Source: Mycoplasmatota bacterium
GTDB taxonomy: Bacteria; Bacillota_I; Bacilli_A; Haloplasmatales; Haloplasmataceae
DNA: 64,000 bases
Direction: 5' to 3'
Assembly (NCBI GenBank): GCA_018394295.1
Contig: CP074573.1
Location: forward strand, 434,001 to 498,000
The translations under genes were made by a program, and so were the position numbers. Below, piece after piece: positions 9,442 through 18,298 of the stretch; the stretch's first letter is position 1, and each line of letters opens with the position of its first letter. Below the pieces are notes generated by a model. It worked only from the letters and a program-made list of their open reading frames with translations, was not told where the DNA came from and searched no databases.

Positions 9442-11958
9442 TTAATCTTCAATTTTTCTAATTGCTTTGATGCGATATGCAATTGGTGGATGAGAATATT
9501 TCATTGTAACATATATAGGATGAGGGGTTAAGTTTGTAAATTTTTCTCTTGCTAATATTATTAGGGCTTCTTGAATTTCATCTTTAAAGCCATTTACTGC
9601 AGCATAATAATCTGCTTCGTATTCAAATTTACGAGAAAAACTATTTTTGATGGCTTGTAGTATAATGGAAATTGGTGACAGCAATAAAAGAAAGATAATC
9701 ATTCCAAATCCTAAATTCGCATTATTAAATCCGAAAGCAATACTTATAGAATCTGATCTTACAGAAAACAATAATATGACAAAAAATAAAGTAATATAAA
9801 CTATTTTTATAATTATATTATATATATTATGCTTATATTCTGTATGGCCAATTTGGTGGGCTAGAACGCTGACAACTTGATCTGAATTCATATTTTCAAT
9901 TAATGTATTAGATAAAACAAGCTTTTTAAATTTACCAAATCCATAGAAATAAGCAAACATTCTAGTTGAACGTTTTGAGGAATCGATGACACTTATTTTA
10001 GTTATTTCATACTCTTCTTTTTCTACAAAATGAATAATTTTATTTTTTAGTTCTCCATCTTCTAGGGGGGTCAATTTATTAAAGATAGGTACAAATAGTT
10101 TTACGTAGAATAAATGAACGAATAATACGATAATAACGATTAATAACCATGTATAAAAGTAAAATATATTTTTATCATGATAGTATAGTAATGATAATAG
10201 ATAAATAATCACTCCACCTAAAACAATTGTAAGGAATAATTTTTTAAATTTGTCATACACAATTGTTTTATTAGTCGATTTCTTAAGACCATATTTTTCT
10301 TCAAAACTAAAATGTTTATAGATAGAAAAGAATAAAGCAATTATAAATTCGATTAAAAAATAACTTCCAAACAATAGGACTGCTTGTAAATGAACTGAAC
10401 TGGTTGATTTAAGTATAATACGATTGAAAATTGGAAATACACTAAAAATTAATAAAGTTATAATGGTGATGATTCGAACAGTCCTTGATAATATACTTAA
10501 TCTGAAGTTTTTCATGTCATATTGTAACCATTTTTGATATGCCTCTTGGTCATAAACATCAAGTATTTCTTCAGGGATTTCCCCATCTCTGTGTTTATAA
10601 TTTAAAATAGATAACCAGGTATTAAAAATAAAAGCTAGGATAATTATACTTAAAACATAAATTCTCACATTAACAGGATGATAATTATCATCATTATACA
10701 CCTCAAATATAAGGTCTGAATCGATAATGGATAATACAGTTTTCGAATAATTTTTTTCAGTAAAAAAATTGATGTTTAAAGGATTAATAATCTGATCATT
10801 TGATATTGTTTTATAATTGTTTTTAAAAAAATGCAATTGTGAGATAAGATTATCGTATGTAATTGATGTATCATTTAATTGTATACCATGTTGATGTAAA
10901 GTGACTATATCAGCGTTTAATTCTTCTTGTATAAAATCTTTTTCCGCATATATTGCGGATTGATAAAGATATCTATTAATTTTATATCCATCTAGTATGT
11001 TTTCATCATCTTTATATACACTATTATTTTCTGAGTTATGTTCATATATTTGAGCATAATCCCAACCTGTGGTGTCAACTAAATTCCATTTTAAAGTTAT
11101 CCATTCATCGGATGTATCACTATCTGTATATAAAAAAATCTGTCCATTTAAATTATAAAAACTTAAAATCTCTGAACTAATAGTATTATTTTCTAAAAGT
11201 TCTAATGAATGATATATATTTGTTTCTGGATTAAACCATCTTATTTTTCCTTCCGTTTTTGTTCCACTATATCTATAAAATTCATAACTGTTATCAGGAT
11301 AATACTCGTAATCTACATAATTTTGAATAGCCCTAATATACACTTTATATTGCTCTTCACTAAATTCCGTATAGAATATTCTAGAATTATCTTCGGTTGA
11401 TTCTAAAACTTTTATTGTGAGTTTATTATCTTCAGTAATTGATAATTTAACTGATTTTTTCCAAATTTCAAAAATATCCATTCTTTTTATAATCATATAT
11501 TCTTCAGATAAAGAAATCATATATTTATCATATTTATATTCTTCTTTATTCATTGAGAAGTAAGTATTCAATTTAAAACTCGTTTCATCTTTTAAATAAT
11601 TGATAAGTGGATTAAGGAATCTACTAGTTAGAATGATAATATTATCATCTGATAATGTTCTTTTAGATCTTTTATTAGAATAAAATGAAAAGTCTTCAGG
11701 GTAATAAATCGATTCATTTGCTTCAGTAAATACTGTGGATATTTCATCCTGCTCATTATACATGGATGATAATTTTTCTGTGTAAATTGTCAATCTATTG
11801 ATGACATCTTCTTTTGTGTATTGAACTAAGTCATCTGTTGTGCTTTCGATAGAAGTAGTTGTATTTACTAAATCACTATTTGATTGCGCATGACAACTCG
11901 TGATTATCATTAAAATAATAATGACTAGGCCTAAATAAAATCCCTTTTTAAAAACCAT
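9442..11958 (-). CDS. Lipoprotein fused to an M48 (Ste24-type) protease domain with altered HQxxH motif
   Basis: An 838-residue protein. A lipoprotein signal ends in LMIITSC (Cys22), then about 390 residues of predicted extracellular domain, which I do not recognise. From about residue 430 to the end it is a multi-pass M48 metalloprotease domain closely similar along its whole length to the separate 408-residue gene at 13296-14522. The zinc motif, however, reads LAHQIGH: the catalytic Glu of HExxH is Gln (codon 9853-9855). The third ligand region FEYEADYYAA is kept. Zinc may still bind but proteolysis should be lost. It looks like a duplicated protease domain reused behind an outer sensor or binding domain. 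Confidence 0.85.
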   Translation of the reverse strand: MVFKKGFYLGLVIIILMIITSCHAQSNSDLVNTTTSIESTTDDLVQYTKEDVINRLTIYTEKLSSMYNEQDEISTVFTEANESIYYPEDFSFYSNKRSKRTLSDDNIIILTSRFLNPLINYLKDETSFKLNTYFSMNKEEYKYDKYMISLSEEYMIIKRMDIFEIWKKSVKLSITEDNKLTIKVLESTEDNSRIFYTEFSEEQYKVYIRAIQNYVDYEYYPDNSYEFYRYSGTKTEGKIRWFNPETNIYHSLELLENNTISSEILSFYNLNGQIFLYTDSDTSDEWITLKWNLVDTTGWDYAQIYEHNSENNSVYKDDENILDGYKINRYLYQSAIYAEKDFIQEELNADIVTLHQHGIQLNDTSITYDNLISQLHFFKNNYKTISNDQIINPLNINFFTEKNYSKTVLSIIDSDLIFEVYNDDNYHPVNVRIYVLSIIILAFIFNTWLSILNYKHRDGEIPEEILDVYDQEAYQKWLQYDMKNFRLSILSRTVRIITIITLLIFSVFPIFNRIILKSTSSVHLQAVLLFGSYFLIEFIIALFFSIYKHFSFEEKYGLKKSTNKTIVYDKFKKLFLTIVLGGVIIYLLSLLYYHDKNIFYFYTWLLIVIIVLFVHLFYVKLFVPIFNKLTPLEDGELKNKIIHFVEKEEYEITKISVIDSSKRSTRMFAYFYGFGKFKKLVLSNTLIENMNSDQVVSVLAHQIGHTEYKHNIYNIIIKIVYITLFFVILLFSVRSDSISIAFGFNNANLGFGMIIFLLLLSPISIILQAIKNSFSRKFEYEADYYAAVNGFKDEIQEALIILAREKFTNLTPHPIYVTMKYSHPPIAYRIKAIRKIED

Positions 11959-12009
11959 AAAAACCCTCCTATATAATGAATAATAGGTAATTTCCTGTCC
12001 TATATTTGT

Positions 12010-12038
12010 AGTATAAACTATAATGAAAGATATGACAA
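12010..12038 (-). promoter_or_regulatory. Promoter of the M48 lipoprotein gene (TTGTCA-17-TATACT, minus strand)
   Basis: Read on the minus strand, TTGTCA (12033-12038) and TATACT (12010-12015) are 17 bases apart, about 50 bases before the start codon. The IS element at 12084 lies upstream of this promoter, so the gene keeps its own signals. Confidence 0.6.
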
Positions 12039-12134
12039 CCTTTGATGAGTGAAATTAATTTATTTATAAAAAAAATCGCTAAATTCAATTTAAGTGTTGA
12101 TATTTTTTTATTGTTACATCTATGATGTAATAAG

Positions 12135-12161
12135 TCACTTTATAATGAAATTATAAAGTGA
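12135..12161 (+). promoter_or_regulatory. Perfect 12-bp hairpin just before the IS1595-like transposase
   Basis: TCACTTTATAAT (12135-12146) and its complement (12150-12161) are separated by GAA. The 3' arm ends in GTGA and runs into GG, so part of the ribosome site GAGG (12160-12163) is inside the stem, 10 bases before the ATG. It could lower translation from readthrough transcripts. Confidence 0.6.
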
Positions 12162-12171
12162 GGTAATTAGA

Positions 12172-13220
12172 ATGATAAATAAAATAGATTTAATTAATGA
12201 ATTAAATAAACTATCTATAAAGAATTATGAAGATGTTTTTAGTTTCATTATGTCTTTCAATAACCCTATAGAATCTAAAAGCGATATTTGTTTGAATTGT
12301 CCACATTGTGGTTCAGTTGAGTTTGTTAAAAATGGAAAAACAAACAAAGGAATTCAAAGATACATTTGTCGCGAGTGTAATAAATCATTTTGTGATACAT
12401 CTAACACTTTTCTTTATAGAAGTAGATGTACTGAAGATATATGGTTAAAATTTATTGATTGTGAAATATCAGGATTATCTTTAAAAGAAACTGCTTATTA
12501 TAATAATTTAAGTGTCACAACTTGTTTTTATATGCGACATAAGCTTTATAAAGCAATCAGAAACTTAAAGATGAAAGAAACTTTATCTAGTAAAGTTGAA
12601 TTAGATTGTATTTATACAAAGATAAATCTTAAAGGAACCAAACCATCAAATATGCCTAGACATAGTAAAAAGAGAGGTAATACATCTGCATATTCAGGTA
12701 TATCTCATCACAAAGTATGTATTGTCGCTGCAATCGATGAAAATGATAATATGTTGCTTGAGATAGCTGGAGTTGGATCGGAATCAATGGAAAAATACAC
12801 TAAATATACCGATAAATTTATGGATACAACTTTAATTATTTCTGACAGTAAACCATGTATTCAACAATTTGTGAATAATTTAGGTGTTAAGAATGATAAA
12901 GTTCCTGTGATAGCTAATAAAAAACGTTATACTACTAATCTAGGTAATAGTTTAGGTGATATTAATCAATTGGCTACCGGGATTACTAAGATTATAAAAA
13001 ATAGTCATGGTGTATCTATAAGACATTTACAAGATTACTTATCATTTTACCTATATAAAAAACAATTACATTATAGAACTAATCGAAAAGATCATGCAAA
13101 TATAATGTATTCTTATTAAAATACAATCATCATTTATCTAATAAGGATACGTTAAATTTTGATTATCCAATATCTTTAAAAGATGCTTATTATGAATATC
13201 GATATGGGATTTTTGCATAA
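12172..13220 (+). pseudogene. IS1595-like transposase, frameshifted near its 3' end
   Basis: The first 315 codons encode an N-terminal zinc ribbon (CPHCGS and CRECNKSF), a helix-turn-helix-like segment and a DDE-type core with conserved Asp in ELDCIYTK and TLIISDSKP. This frame stops at 13117-13119. The natural C-terminus, reading on through SNKDTLNFDYPISLKDAYYE to a stop at 13218-13220, continues in another frame from about 13110, so about one base is missing around TATTCTTA. The loss removes about 35 conserved residues, so the element is probably not autonomous. Confidence 0.8.
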
Positions 13221-13249
13221 TCATCAACACTTAAATTGAAAAGAACGAA

Positions 13250-13283
13250 AAAAATCTATTATTATATATAATAATAGATTTTT
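13250..13283 (-). terminator. Perfect 34-bp palindromic terminator of the second M48 gene
   Basis: A 17-bp self-complementary sequence beginning AAAAATCTATTATTATA, ending in a T run on both strands, 12 bases past the M48 stop. It shares AAAAATCTATTAT with the hairpin after the first M48 gene, so the duplication included the terminator. Confidence 0.7.
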
Positions 13284-13295
13284 CAGTTAATATTT

Positions 13296-14522
13296 TTAGT
13301 CTTCAATTTTTCTAATTGCTCTAATACGATATGCAATTGGTGGATGAGAATATTTCAATGCAACAAATAAAGGATGAGGAGTTAAATTATCATAATTTTC
13401 TCTTCCTAATATTTTAAGTGCTTCTTGCATTTCAACTTTATAGCCATTTACTGAGGCATAATGATCTGCTACATACTCAAATTTACGAGAGATTCTACTT
13501 ACAATGGCTTCAAGTATAATCGATATAGGTGATATTAATAACATAAAGATAATTAGTCCAAATCCAAAATGGGCATTATCAAATCCAAATGCGGTACTTA
13601 CAGAGTCTGATTTTACAGAAAACAATAAAACGGCTAGATATAAGGAGATAGTAATCATCATAATAAATATATTTTTTATAATATGTTTATGTTTTGCATG
13701 ACCTATTTCATGAGCAAGTACACTGACAATTTGATCTGAGTTCATTTTCTCAATCAATGTGTCATATAAAACTACCTGTTTGAATTTTCCAAATCCTGAG
13801 AAAAAGGCATTTAGTTTTGTTGAACGTTTTGAAGCATCTATGATACTAATTTTTGTTATCTCATAACCCACTTTATTGGCAAAATTAATAATTTTATCTT
13901 TAAGTTCACCCTCATCTAATGGTCTTAATTTATTAAAGATTGGAACAATTAATTTAACATATAATAGGTTAATAATTAATATGATAACAACAATTGATAT
14001 CCATGCATAGATATAAAATAAATCACCAACGTTATGATATAATAATGATAATAGGTAAATTAATCCTCCACCAAAAATAATTGAAAGGATTAAGACTTTG
14101 ATTTTGTCAAAAACAAAGGTCTTTTTGGTTGATTTATTAAAACCATATTTTTCTTCGATTGTAAATTGTTTATAGTATGAAAAGAAAATACCAATAACAA
14201 AATCAATTATGAAATAGATACCTAAAAATATTAAGGTTTGTAAATGAATAGAATTTGTTAAATCTATTGCGATATCATTGAAAATAGGAAAAACTCTAAA
14301 AATTAATAAAGAAATAATAATGATTAATCTAATTGTCCTTGATATCATTGATAACCTAAAGTTTTCCATATTATATTGCAACCATTTTTGGTAGGCATCT
14401 TGGTCATAAACATCCTTTACTTCTTCAGGAATTTCAGCGTCCTTATTTCGATAATTGAGAATAGATAACCAAGCATCAAATAAAAACGTTAGAACAATTA
14501 AACTTAAAATGACAAGTTTCAT
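13296..14522 (-). CDS. M48-family (Ste24/HtpX-like) membrane metalloprotease
   Basis: A 408-residue integral membrane protease of M48 type. It has seven or so hydrophobic segments, the intact zinc motif LAHEIGHAKHKH, and the third-ligand segment FEYVADHYA. The stretch DASKRSTKLNAFFSGFGKFK is typical of Ste24-type CAAX proteases. GGAGGAAATGT precedes the ATG. It is the active-looking partner of the 838-residue gene at 9442-11958, whose C-terminal half is its paralogue. Substrates are unknown; membrane-protein quality control or signal-peptide processing are possible roles. Confidence 0.9.
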   Translation of the reverse strand: MKLVILSLIVLTFLFDAWLSILNYRNKDAEIPEEVKDVYDQDAYQKWLQYNMENFRLSMISRTIRLIIIISLLIFRVFPIFNDIAIDLTNSIHLQTLIFLGIYFIIDFVIGIFFSYYKQFTIEEKYGFNKSTKKTFVFDKIKVLILSIIFGGGLIYLLSLLYHNVGDLFYIYAWISIVVIILIINLLYVKLIVPIFNKLRPLDEGELKDKIINFANKVGYEITKISIIDASKRSTKLNAFFSGFGKFKQVVLYDTLIEKMNSDQIVSVLAHEIGHAKHKHIIKNIFIMMITISLYLAVLLFSVKSDSVSTAFGFDNAHFGFGLIIFMLLISPISIILEAIVSRISRKFEYVADHYASVNGYKVEMQEALKILGRENYDNLTPHPLFVALKYSHPPIAYRIRAIRKIED

Positions 14523-14585
14523 ACATTTCCTCCTAGAAAATTAGTTAATTATATTTTAACATATTAATAAAATGATATTATGGAA

Positions 14586-14605
14586 AAAAGCTCAGATGAG
14601 CTTTT
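14586..14605 (-). terminator. Terminator of the PgpA-like gene
   Basis: AAAAGCTC (14586-14593), AGAT loop and GAGCTTTT (14598-14605), 8 bases beyond the stop on the minus strand and with T-rich ends on both strands. Confidence 0.65.
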
Positions 14606-14612
14606 AATAAAA

Positions 14613-15104
14613 TTATTTTGTATGGGCGATTCTACTTGCAGCAGCGGCGGCGATTGCACCAATGATATCGTCCAAAAATGTATTACATTTTCCTTTTTCT
14701 TTTCCTTCTTTATCAATCTCTCCGATTTTCCCTAATTTAACTTTGTCAACATAACCGAAATTAGTCAATCCTATTGAACCATACACATTTACAATGGAAT
14801 AAGCTAATACTTCATCAATTCCATATAATGAGTAATCATTTAATAAAATTGAACGAAGTGGTTCTTGTATATGTCCACTTTCAGCTAATGTATCGATTGC
14901 GATTCCTGTCAAAACAGTATTAGTTACCTCTCTTTTACTTAATACTAATCTAACGTTTTCTAAACATTCTTCTACTGTCAAGTCTTCATAGTATTCACGT
15001 TGTAATTCAAATGTTATTTTAGCAATATCTAGAAGTGTTACCCCTCTTTCTTCTAAAAGCTCTATTGCTCGTTTATTCAATAACTCATAATCAACTTCCA
15101 TCAT
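14613..15104 (-). CDS. PgpA/YutG-like phosphatidylglycerophosphatase A family protein
   Basis: A 163-residue protein like Bacillus YutG, a soluble-looking member of the PgpA family (dephosphorylation of phosphatidylglycerophosphate or a related low-temperature lipid role). Visible family features are VTLLDIAKITFELQ near the N-terminus, LTGIAIDTLAE, YGIDEVLAYSIVNVYGSIG and a C-terminal CNTFLDDIIGAIAAAAASRI segment. An AGAGGTG site precedes two adjacent ATG codons; the first is used here. It stands alone between the M48 and ABC genes. Confidence 0.82.
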   Translation of the reverse strand: MMEVDYELLNKRAIELLEERGVTLLDIAKITFELQREYYEDLTVEECLENVRLVLSKREVTNTVLTGIAIDTLAESGHIQEPLRSILLNDYSLYGIDEVLAYSIVNVYGSIGLTNFGYVDKVKLGKIGEIDKEGKEKGKCNTFLDDIIGAIAAAAASRIAHTK

Positions 15105-15316
15105 ATTTCACCTCTCTAATTAAAAAAATGTAGGATATTCATTATATCACATTATTAGAAATAATCAACTATAATAAACATTTTTTTAAGATATGATATA
15201 TTAGATTATTATGTATATTAAAAAATATGATGTGTGAACCACAAATATTAGTCTTTATATATGATTTATGATTAAAAATTAACAAAGGGATAGTATCTAG
15301 TAATTAAATTAGGTTA

Positions 15317-16423
15317 TTATGCATTGTTTTGTTGAATCACATCTAACCATTCCATCTTAGCTATATATTTTTTAATTGGAAGATAGGTAAGTAAAAAGAT
15401 AATTACAGATAAGAATATAGAAAAATAAATGACACCCGGTTCAAATATACGATAAGGAATTCCATTATCTACACAATATAAATAATAGAATAAGGTCATA
15501 ATCAATTGTCCTAGTAAAGTTCCTCCAATGAGTCCGATTAAAATAATAATGCTAAGTTCTTTTAACATTCGGGTTAATATAAATCGACGTGAATAGCCAA
15601 TAGCTTGTAATATCGCGAACTCTCCTAGTCGCTCAGTAAAATAGACTTTATTTAAATTACTTACAGAAATGGTAACTTCAAACGCAGTAATGATAAGAAT
15701 TATGATTCCTACAATTTTTAATAAATAAAATATATTGTCCATTATATTATAAATTTCATCTCTATACGTATTTATGATGATTTCATCGTATGTTTTAAAA
15801 TTTTGATAAAATTGATCAATGTTTTTTTTTTCTATTTTGAAAATATAATCATTTGGTGTTGGATTATAACTAATAAAAGTATTACTACCACCTTCATAAA
15901 TACCGGTTATTATATAACGTTTAGGTAACATCTGTTCTTGACCAATTGTATCACCTACTGATTTATTCATCCCTTTACTCAATTCGTTTGAAATTAGGAT
16001 TTCATTTTCTCTCTGAGGGTAAATTCCATCAATTAATTTTCCATCAATACTATTAAGAACGTAAGATATATTTTCATTATCAATTTCAAATATCCAAGCG
16101 AAGGAATTAAAGATGATCAATTTTCCCATTCCTTCTGAAGTAATACTTCCCCTGAATTCTTTTTCAATCCCCTCACTCATTCTGATTTCATTTAATAGTT
16201 CATTTCTCCTATCTTCTTGAACGTCGTTTTTAAATGAAAATGATGCATAGTTATCTAGTATCATATTTGAACTTTTATCTAATCCATAGCTAACAGCAAA
16301 ACCAATAGAACATAAAAAGGTAAATAAGGCAATTTTAATAATGAGCAAAATAATTTGTGGGGATACTTGTTTCATACGTATTAAAATATAATTCCTTAAA
16401 TTTAAAGGTTTCATATTAATCAC
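15317..16423 (-). CDS. FtsX/MacB-type ABC exporter permease
   Basis: A 368-residue permease: N-terminal transmembrane helix, about 190 residues of extracellular domain, then three C-terminal helices typical of FtsX-like proteins, with EFAILQAIGYSRRFILTRM between the helices. It overlaps the ATPase gene by 8 bases and is the last gene of FtsX-ATPase-FtsX. Such systems move peptides or lipids or sense antimicrobial peptides. It is paralogous in layout to the permease at 17089-18195. Confidence 0.85.
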   Translation of the reverse strand: MINMKPLNLRNYILIRMKQVSPQIILLIIKIALFTFLCSIGFAVSYGLDKSSNMILDNYASFSFKNDVQEDRRNELLNEIRMSEGIEKEFRGSITSEGMGKLIIFNSFAWIFEIDNENISYVLNSIDGKLIDGIYPQRENEILISNELSKGMNKSVGDTIGQEQMLPKRYIITGIYEGGSNTFISYNPTPNDYIFKIEKKNIDQFYQNFKTYDEIIINTYRDEIYNIMDNIFYLLKIVGIIILIITAFEVTISVSNLNKVYFTERLGEFAILQAIGYSRRFILTRMLKELSIIILIGLIGGTLLGQLIMTLFYYLYCVDNGIPYRIFEPGVIYFSIFLSVIIFLLTYLPIKKYIAKMEWLDVIQQNNA

Positions 16424-17087
16424 CTATTTCCTTATTTATTTTAACTTCGCCATCCCATATGTGAATCACTTCATCAGCACCTTTTAAAATACTTGAATCA
16501 TGTGTTACAACAATTAGTAGAGCATCATCACGATATTTATTGACTACTTTCATCGCATTTATTGCGCTTTTATGATCTAGAGAAGCAGTGATTTCATCTG
16601 CAAAGATAACTTTAGGTTTGTGAATTAAAGCCCTAGCAATTGCAACTCTTTGGCACTGACCACCACTAAGTTGATATGGCTTTTTATGATAATGATTCTC
16701 AAGACCAAGTTCAGTAAGGATGGTTTTTGCACGCTGAACATATTTATCATCATACGAATTAACAGGGACTAAAACATTTTGTAAAACAGATAAATAGTTT
16801 ATTAGAAAATGTTTTTGAAAAATAAAACCAAAATCACGTTTTCTTAGGTTAGCTAATTTTTCATTTCCCATTTCATTTAATATTAAATTGTTGTAGTAAA
16901 CCTTTCCACTTGTTGGTTTTTTTAAAGCACTGAGAACATACAGCAATGAACTTTTACCACTACCTGAAGGTCCTAATATACCATAAAACTTGTTATTTTC
17001 TAATTTTAGAGTTATATTTTTCAATGCATATGTCTTTGTTTCCTTCTTTAAATCATATACTAAATTTATTTTTTCTATCTCAAACAT
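16416..17087 (-). CDS. ABC transporter ATPase (LolD/MacB type)
   Basis: A 223-residue cytoplasmic ATPase. Walker A is GPSGSGKSS, the Q-loop lies in FGFIFQKH, the signature is LSGGQCQR (usually LSGGQQQR), Walker B is VIFADEIT (usually ADEPT), and the switch His is in VTHD. The two substitutions do not remove catalytic residues. It sits between two FtsX-type permeases, 1 base after the first and overlapping the second, so the three proteins form one exporter or sensor complex. Confidence 0.92.
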   Translation of the reverse strand: MFEIEKINLVYDLKKETKTYALKNITLKLENNKFYGILGPSGSGKSSLLYVLSALKKPTSGKVYYNNLILNEMGNEKLANLRKRDFGFIFQKHFLINYLSVLQNVLVPVNSYDDKYVQRAKTILTELGLENHYHKKPYQLSGGQCQRVAIARALIHKPKVIFADEITASLDHKSAINAMKVVNKYRDDALLIVVTHDSSILKGADEVIHIWDGEVKINKEIGD

Positions 17088-17088
17088 T

Positions 17089-18195
17089 TTATATCTCTCC
17101 TTCTATAATAGATACACAATCAATTTTTCTTAATAAAATCCAAGTAGGTACTAATGAAAATACCGAAGTAAATAATGGAATAACAATGATTCTCATAAAT
17201 AGTTGTACATTTAGTTCAAATCCAGGTATACCTTTCGGATTTAACAAGAATATATTTATTAAAGATTTTTCTAATAATAAGAGTAATAAACTGATTAATA
17301 ATGCTGAAAGTGATGTATAATAGATTTCTTTATTAATTCTAAACAATATTTTTTTATCACTATAGCCTAAGGAGCTTAACACACCAAATTCTTTTCGTCT
17401 TTGAAAATAGTGAACATAAGTAGAAATTCCTAATCCCACACCTATACTGATTAAAACAATGAAGGTTACTATATTGAACAAATTTTCAACATCATCAGTA
17501 ACATTTTCAACAATACTATCATAATAATTTTTATCGACTACATTAAAATTACTATTTACATTTTCTTTTAAATATTGATTGACTTCATCAAATTTACTTT
17601 TTTTAGGGACAATTATATATCCTTTATTTCGGGTATCATCTTTTGAAGTAAAATGTATATTTAACTCTACTTCACTAACAGGTAAAAATCCAATTAAGTA
17701 ATTTGATTTAAAACCAATATTCATTATCAATGGTTGTTTACTATCTATACTGCTCCCTGTTTTAAAATCATTATTTTTGATTAGTTTTTCATCTAGTATT
17801 AATTGATTTAAATCATTTTCAGGAACGAATTTCTCTTTGAAATCAATTTTTAAAATATGCATTAAATAAATAATGTCTTCTCTATCCATAAGAAGGATTT
17901 CTCCGTTTGAATTAATTGCCATCCCCTGAAATGGGACAACATCTATTATTACAGGAATGATTCTTTCAATATCAGGATTTTGATAAACCTTTTCATCTAT
18001 TGTATTTCCCTCTGTATCAATAAATGTGTAGAAATGATACTGATTTGATACCATTTTGGCAAGGTCAATAGAATTAATCAAAAACATATGGATGCTACCA
18101 ATTAATAAAATTGAAAAAATAATTGATATAATTAAAGATGAAACTTTTTTGATATTGCCTTTAAAATATTGATGGAAACTTAATGGTTCTTTCAT
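17089..18195 (-). CDS. FtsX/MacB-type ABC exporter permease (first gene of operon)
   Basis: A 368-residue permease with one N-terminal helix, an extracellular domain of about 190 residues and three C-terminal helices; EFGVLSSLGYSDKKILFRI is the typical cytoplasmic loop. AAAGGCGG precedes the ATG. It begins the exporter operon and lies about 100 bases downstream of the response regulator gene, with a 16-bp perfect palindrome between them. Confidence 0.85.
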   Translation of the reverse strand: MKEPLSFHQYFKGNIKKVSSLIISIIFSILLIGSIHMFLINSIDLAKMVSNQYHFYTFIDTEGNTIDEKVYQNPDIERIIPVIIDVVPFQGMAINSNGEILLMDREDIIYLMHILKIDFKEKFVPENDLNQLILDEKLIKNNDFKTGSSIDSKQPLIMNIGFKSNYLIGFLPVSEVELNIHFTSKDDTRNKGYIIVPKKSKFDEVNQYLKENVNSNFNVVDKNYYDSIVENVTDDVENLFNIVTFIVLISIGVGLGISTYVHYFQRRKEFGVLSSLGYSDKKILFRINKEIYYTSLSALLISLLLLLLEKSLINIFLLNPKGIPGFELNVQLFMRIIVIPLFTSVFSLVPTWILLRKIDCVSIIEGEI

Positions 18196-18257
18196 TTTAA
18201 TACCGCCTTTCTACTAAATTAATTTTATTATATAAAAAATATAGTCATAAAAGTAAG

Positions 18258-18293
18258 TAACCCTTAGTCATATTTTTATATGACTAAGGGTTA
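18258..18293 (-). terminator. 16-bp perfect palindrome between two-component and ABC genes (terminator and/or operator)
   Basis: TAACCCTTAGTCATAT (18258-18273), a TTTT spacer and its exact complement (18278-18293) start 5 bases after the response regulator stop. The T-run on the minus strand is poor (CTTACTT), so termination may be partial. ATGACTA occurs in the arm and again 20 bases further on in the minus direction, near the probable exporter promoter, so it may also be a regulator site. Confidence 0.6.
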
Positions 18294-18298
18294 AACCT

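Larger units (their letters stand above)
12084..13240 (+). mobile_element. IS1595-like insertion sequence, decayed
   Basis: Perfect 18-bp terminal inverted repeats, TTCAATTTAAGTGTTGAT at 12084-12101 and its complement at 13223-13240, enclose one frameshifted transposase gene; length 1157 bp. No target-site duplication was found: the flanking octamers differ. The element separates the two tandem M48 genes. Confidence 0.85.

Noticed and set aside
12076-13248. Target-site duplication for the IS1595-like element
   Set aside because: Flanking octamers TCGCTAAA and AAGAACGA do not match; shifting the ends by a few bases did not help.
16946-17320. 124-residue plus-strand open frame across the ABC ATPase/permease junction
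   Set aside because: It runs against two recognised genes that are one base apart; composition is that of a shadow frame.
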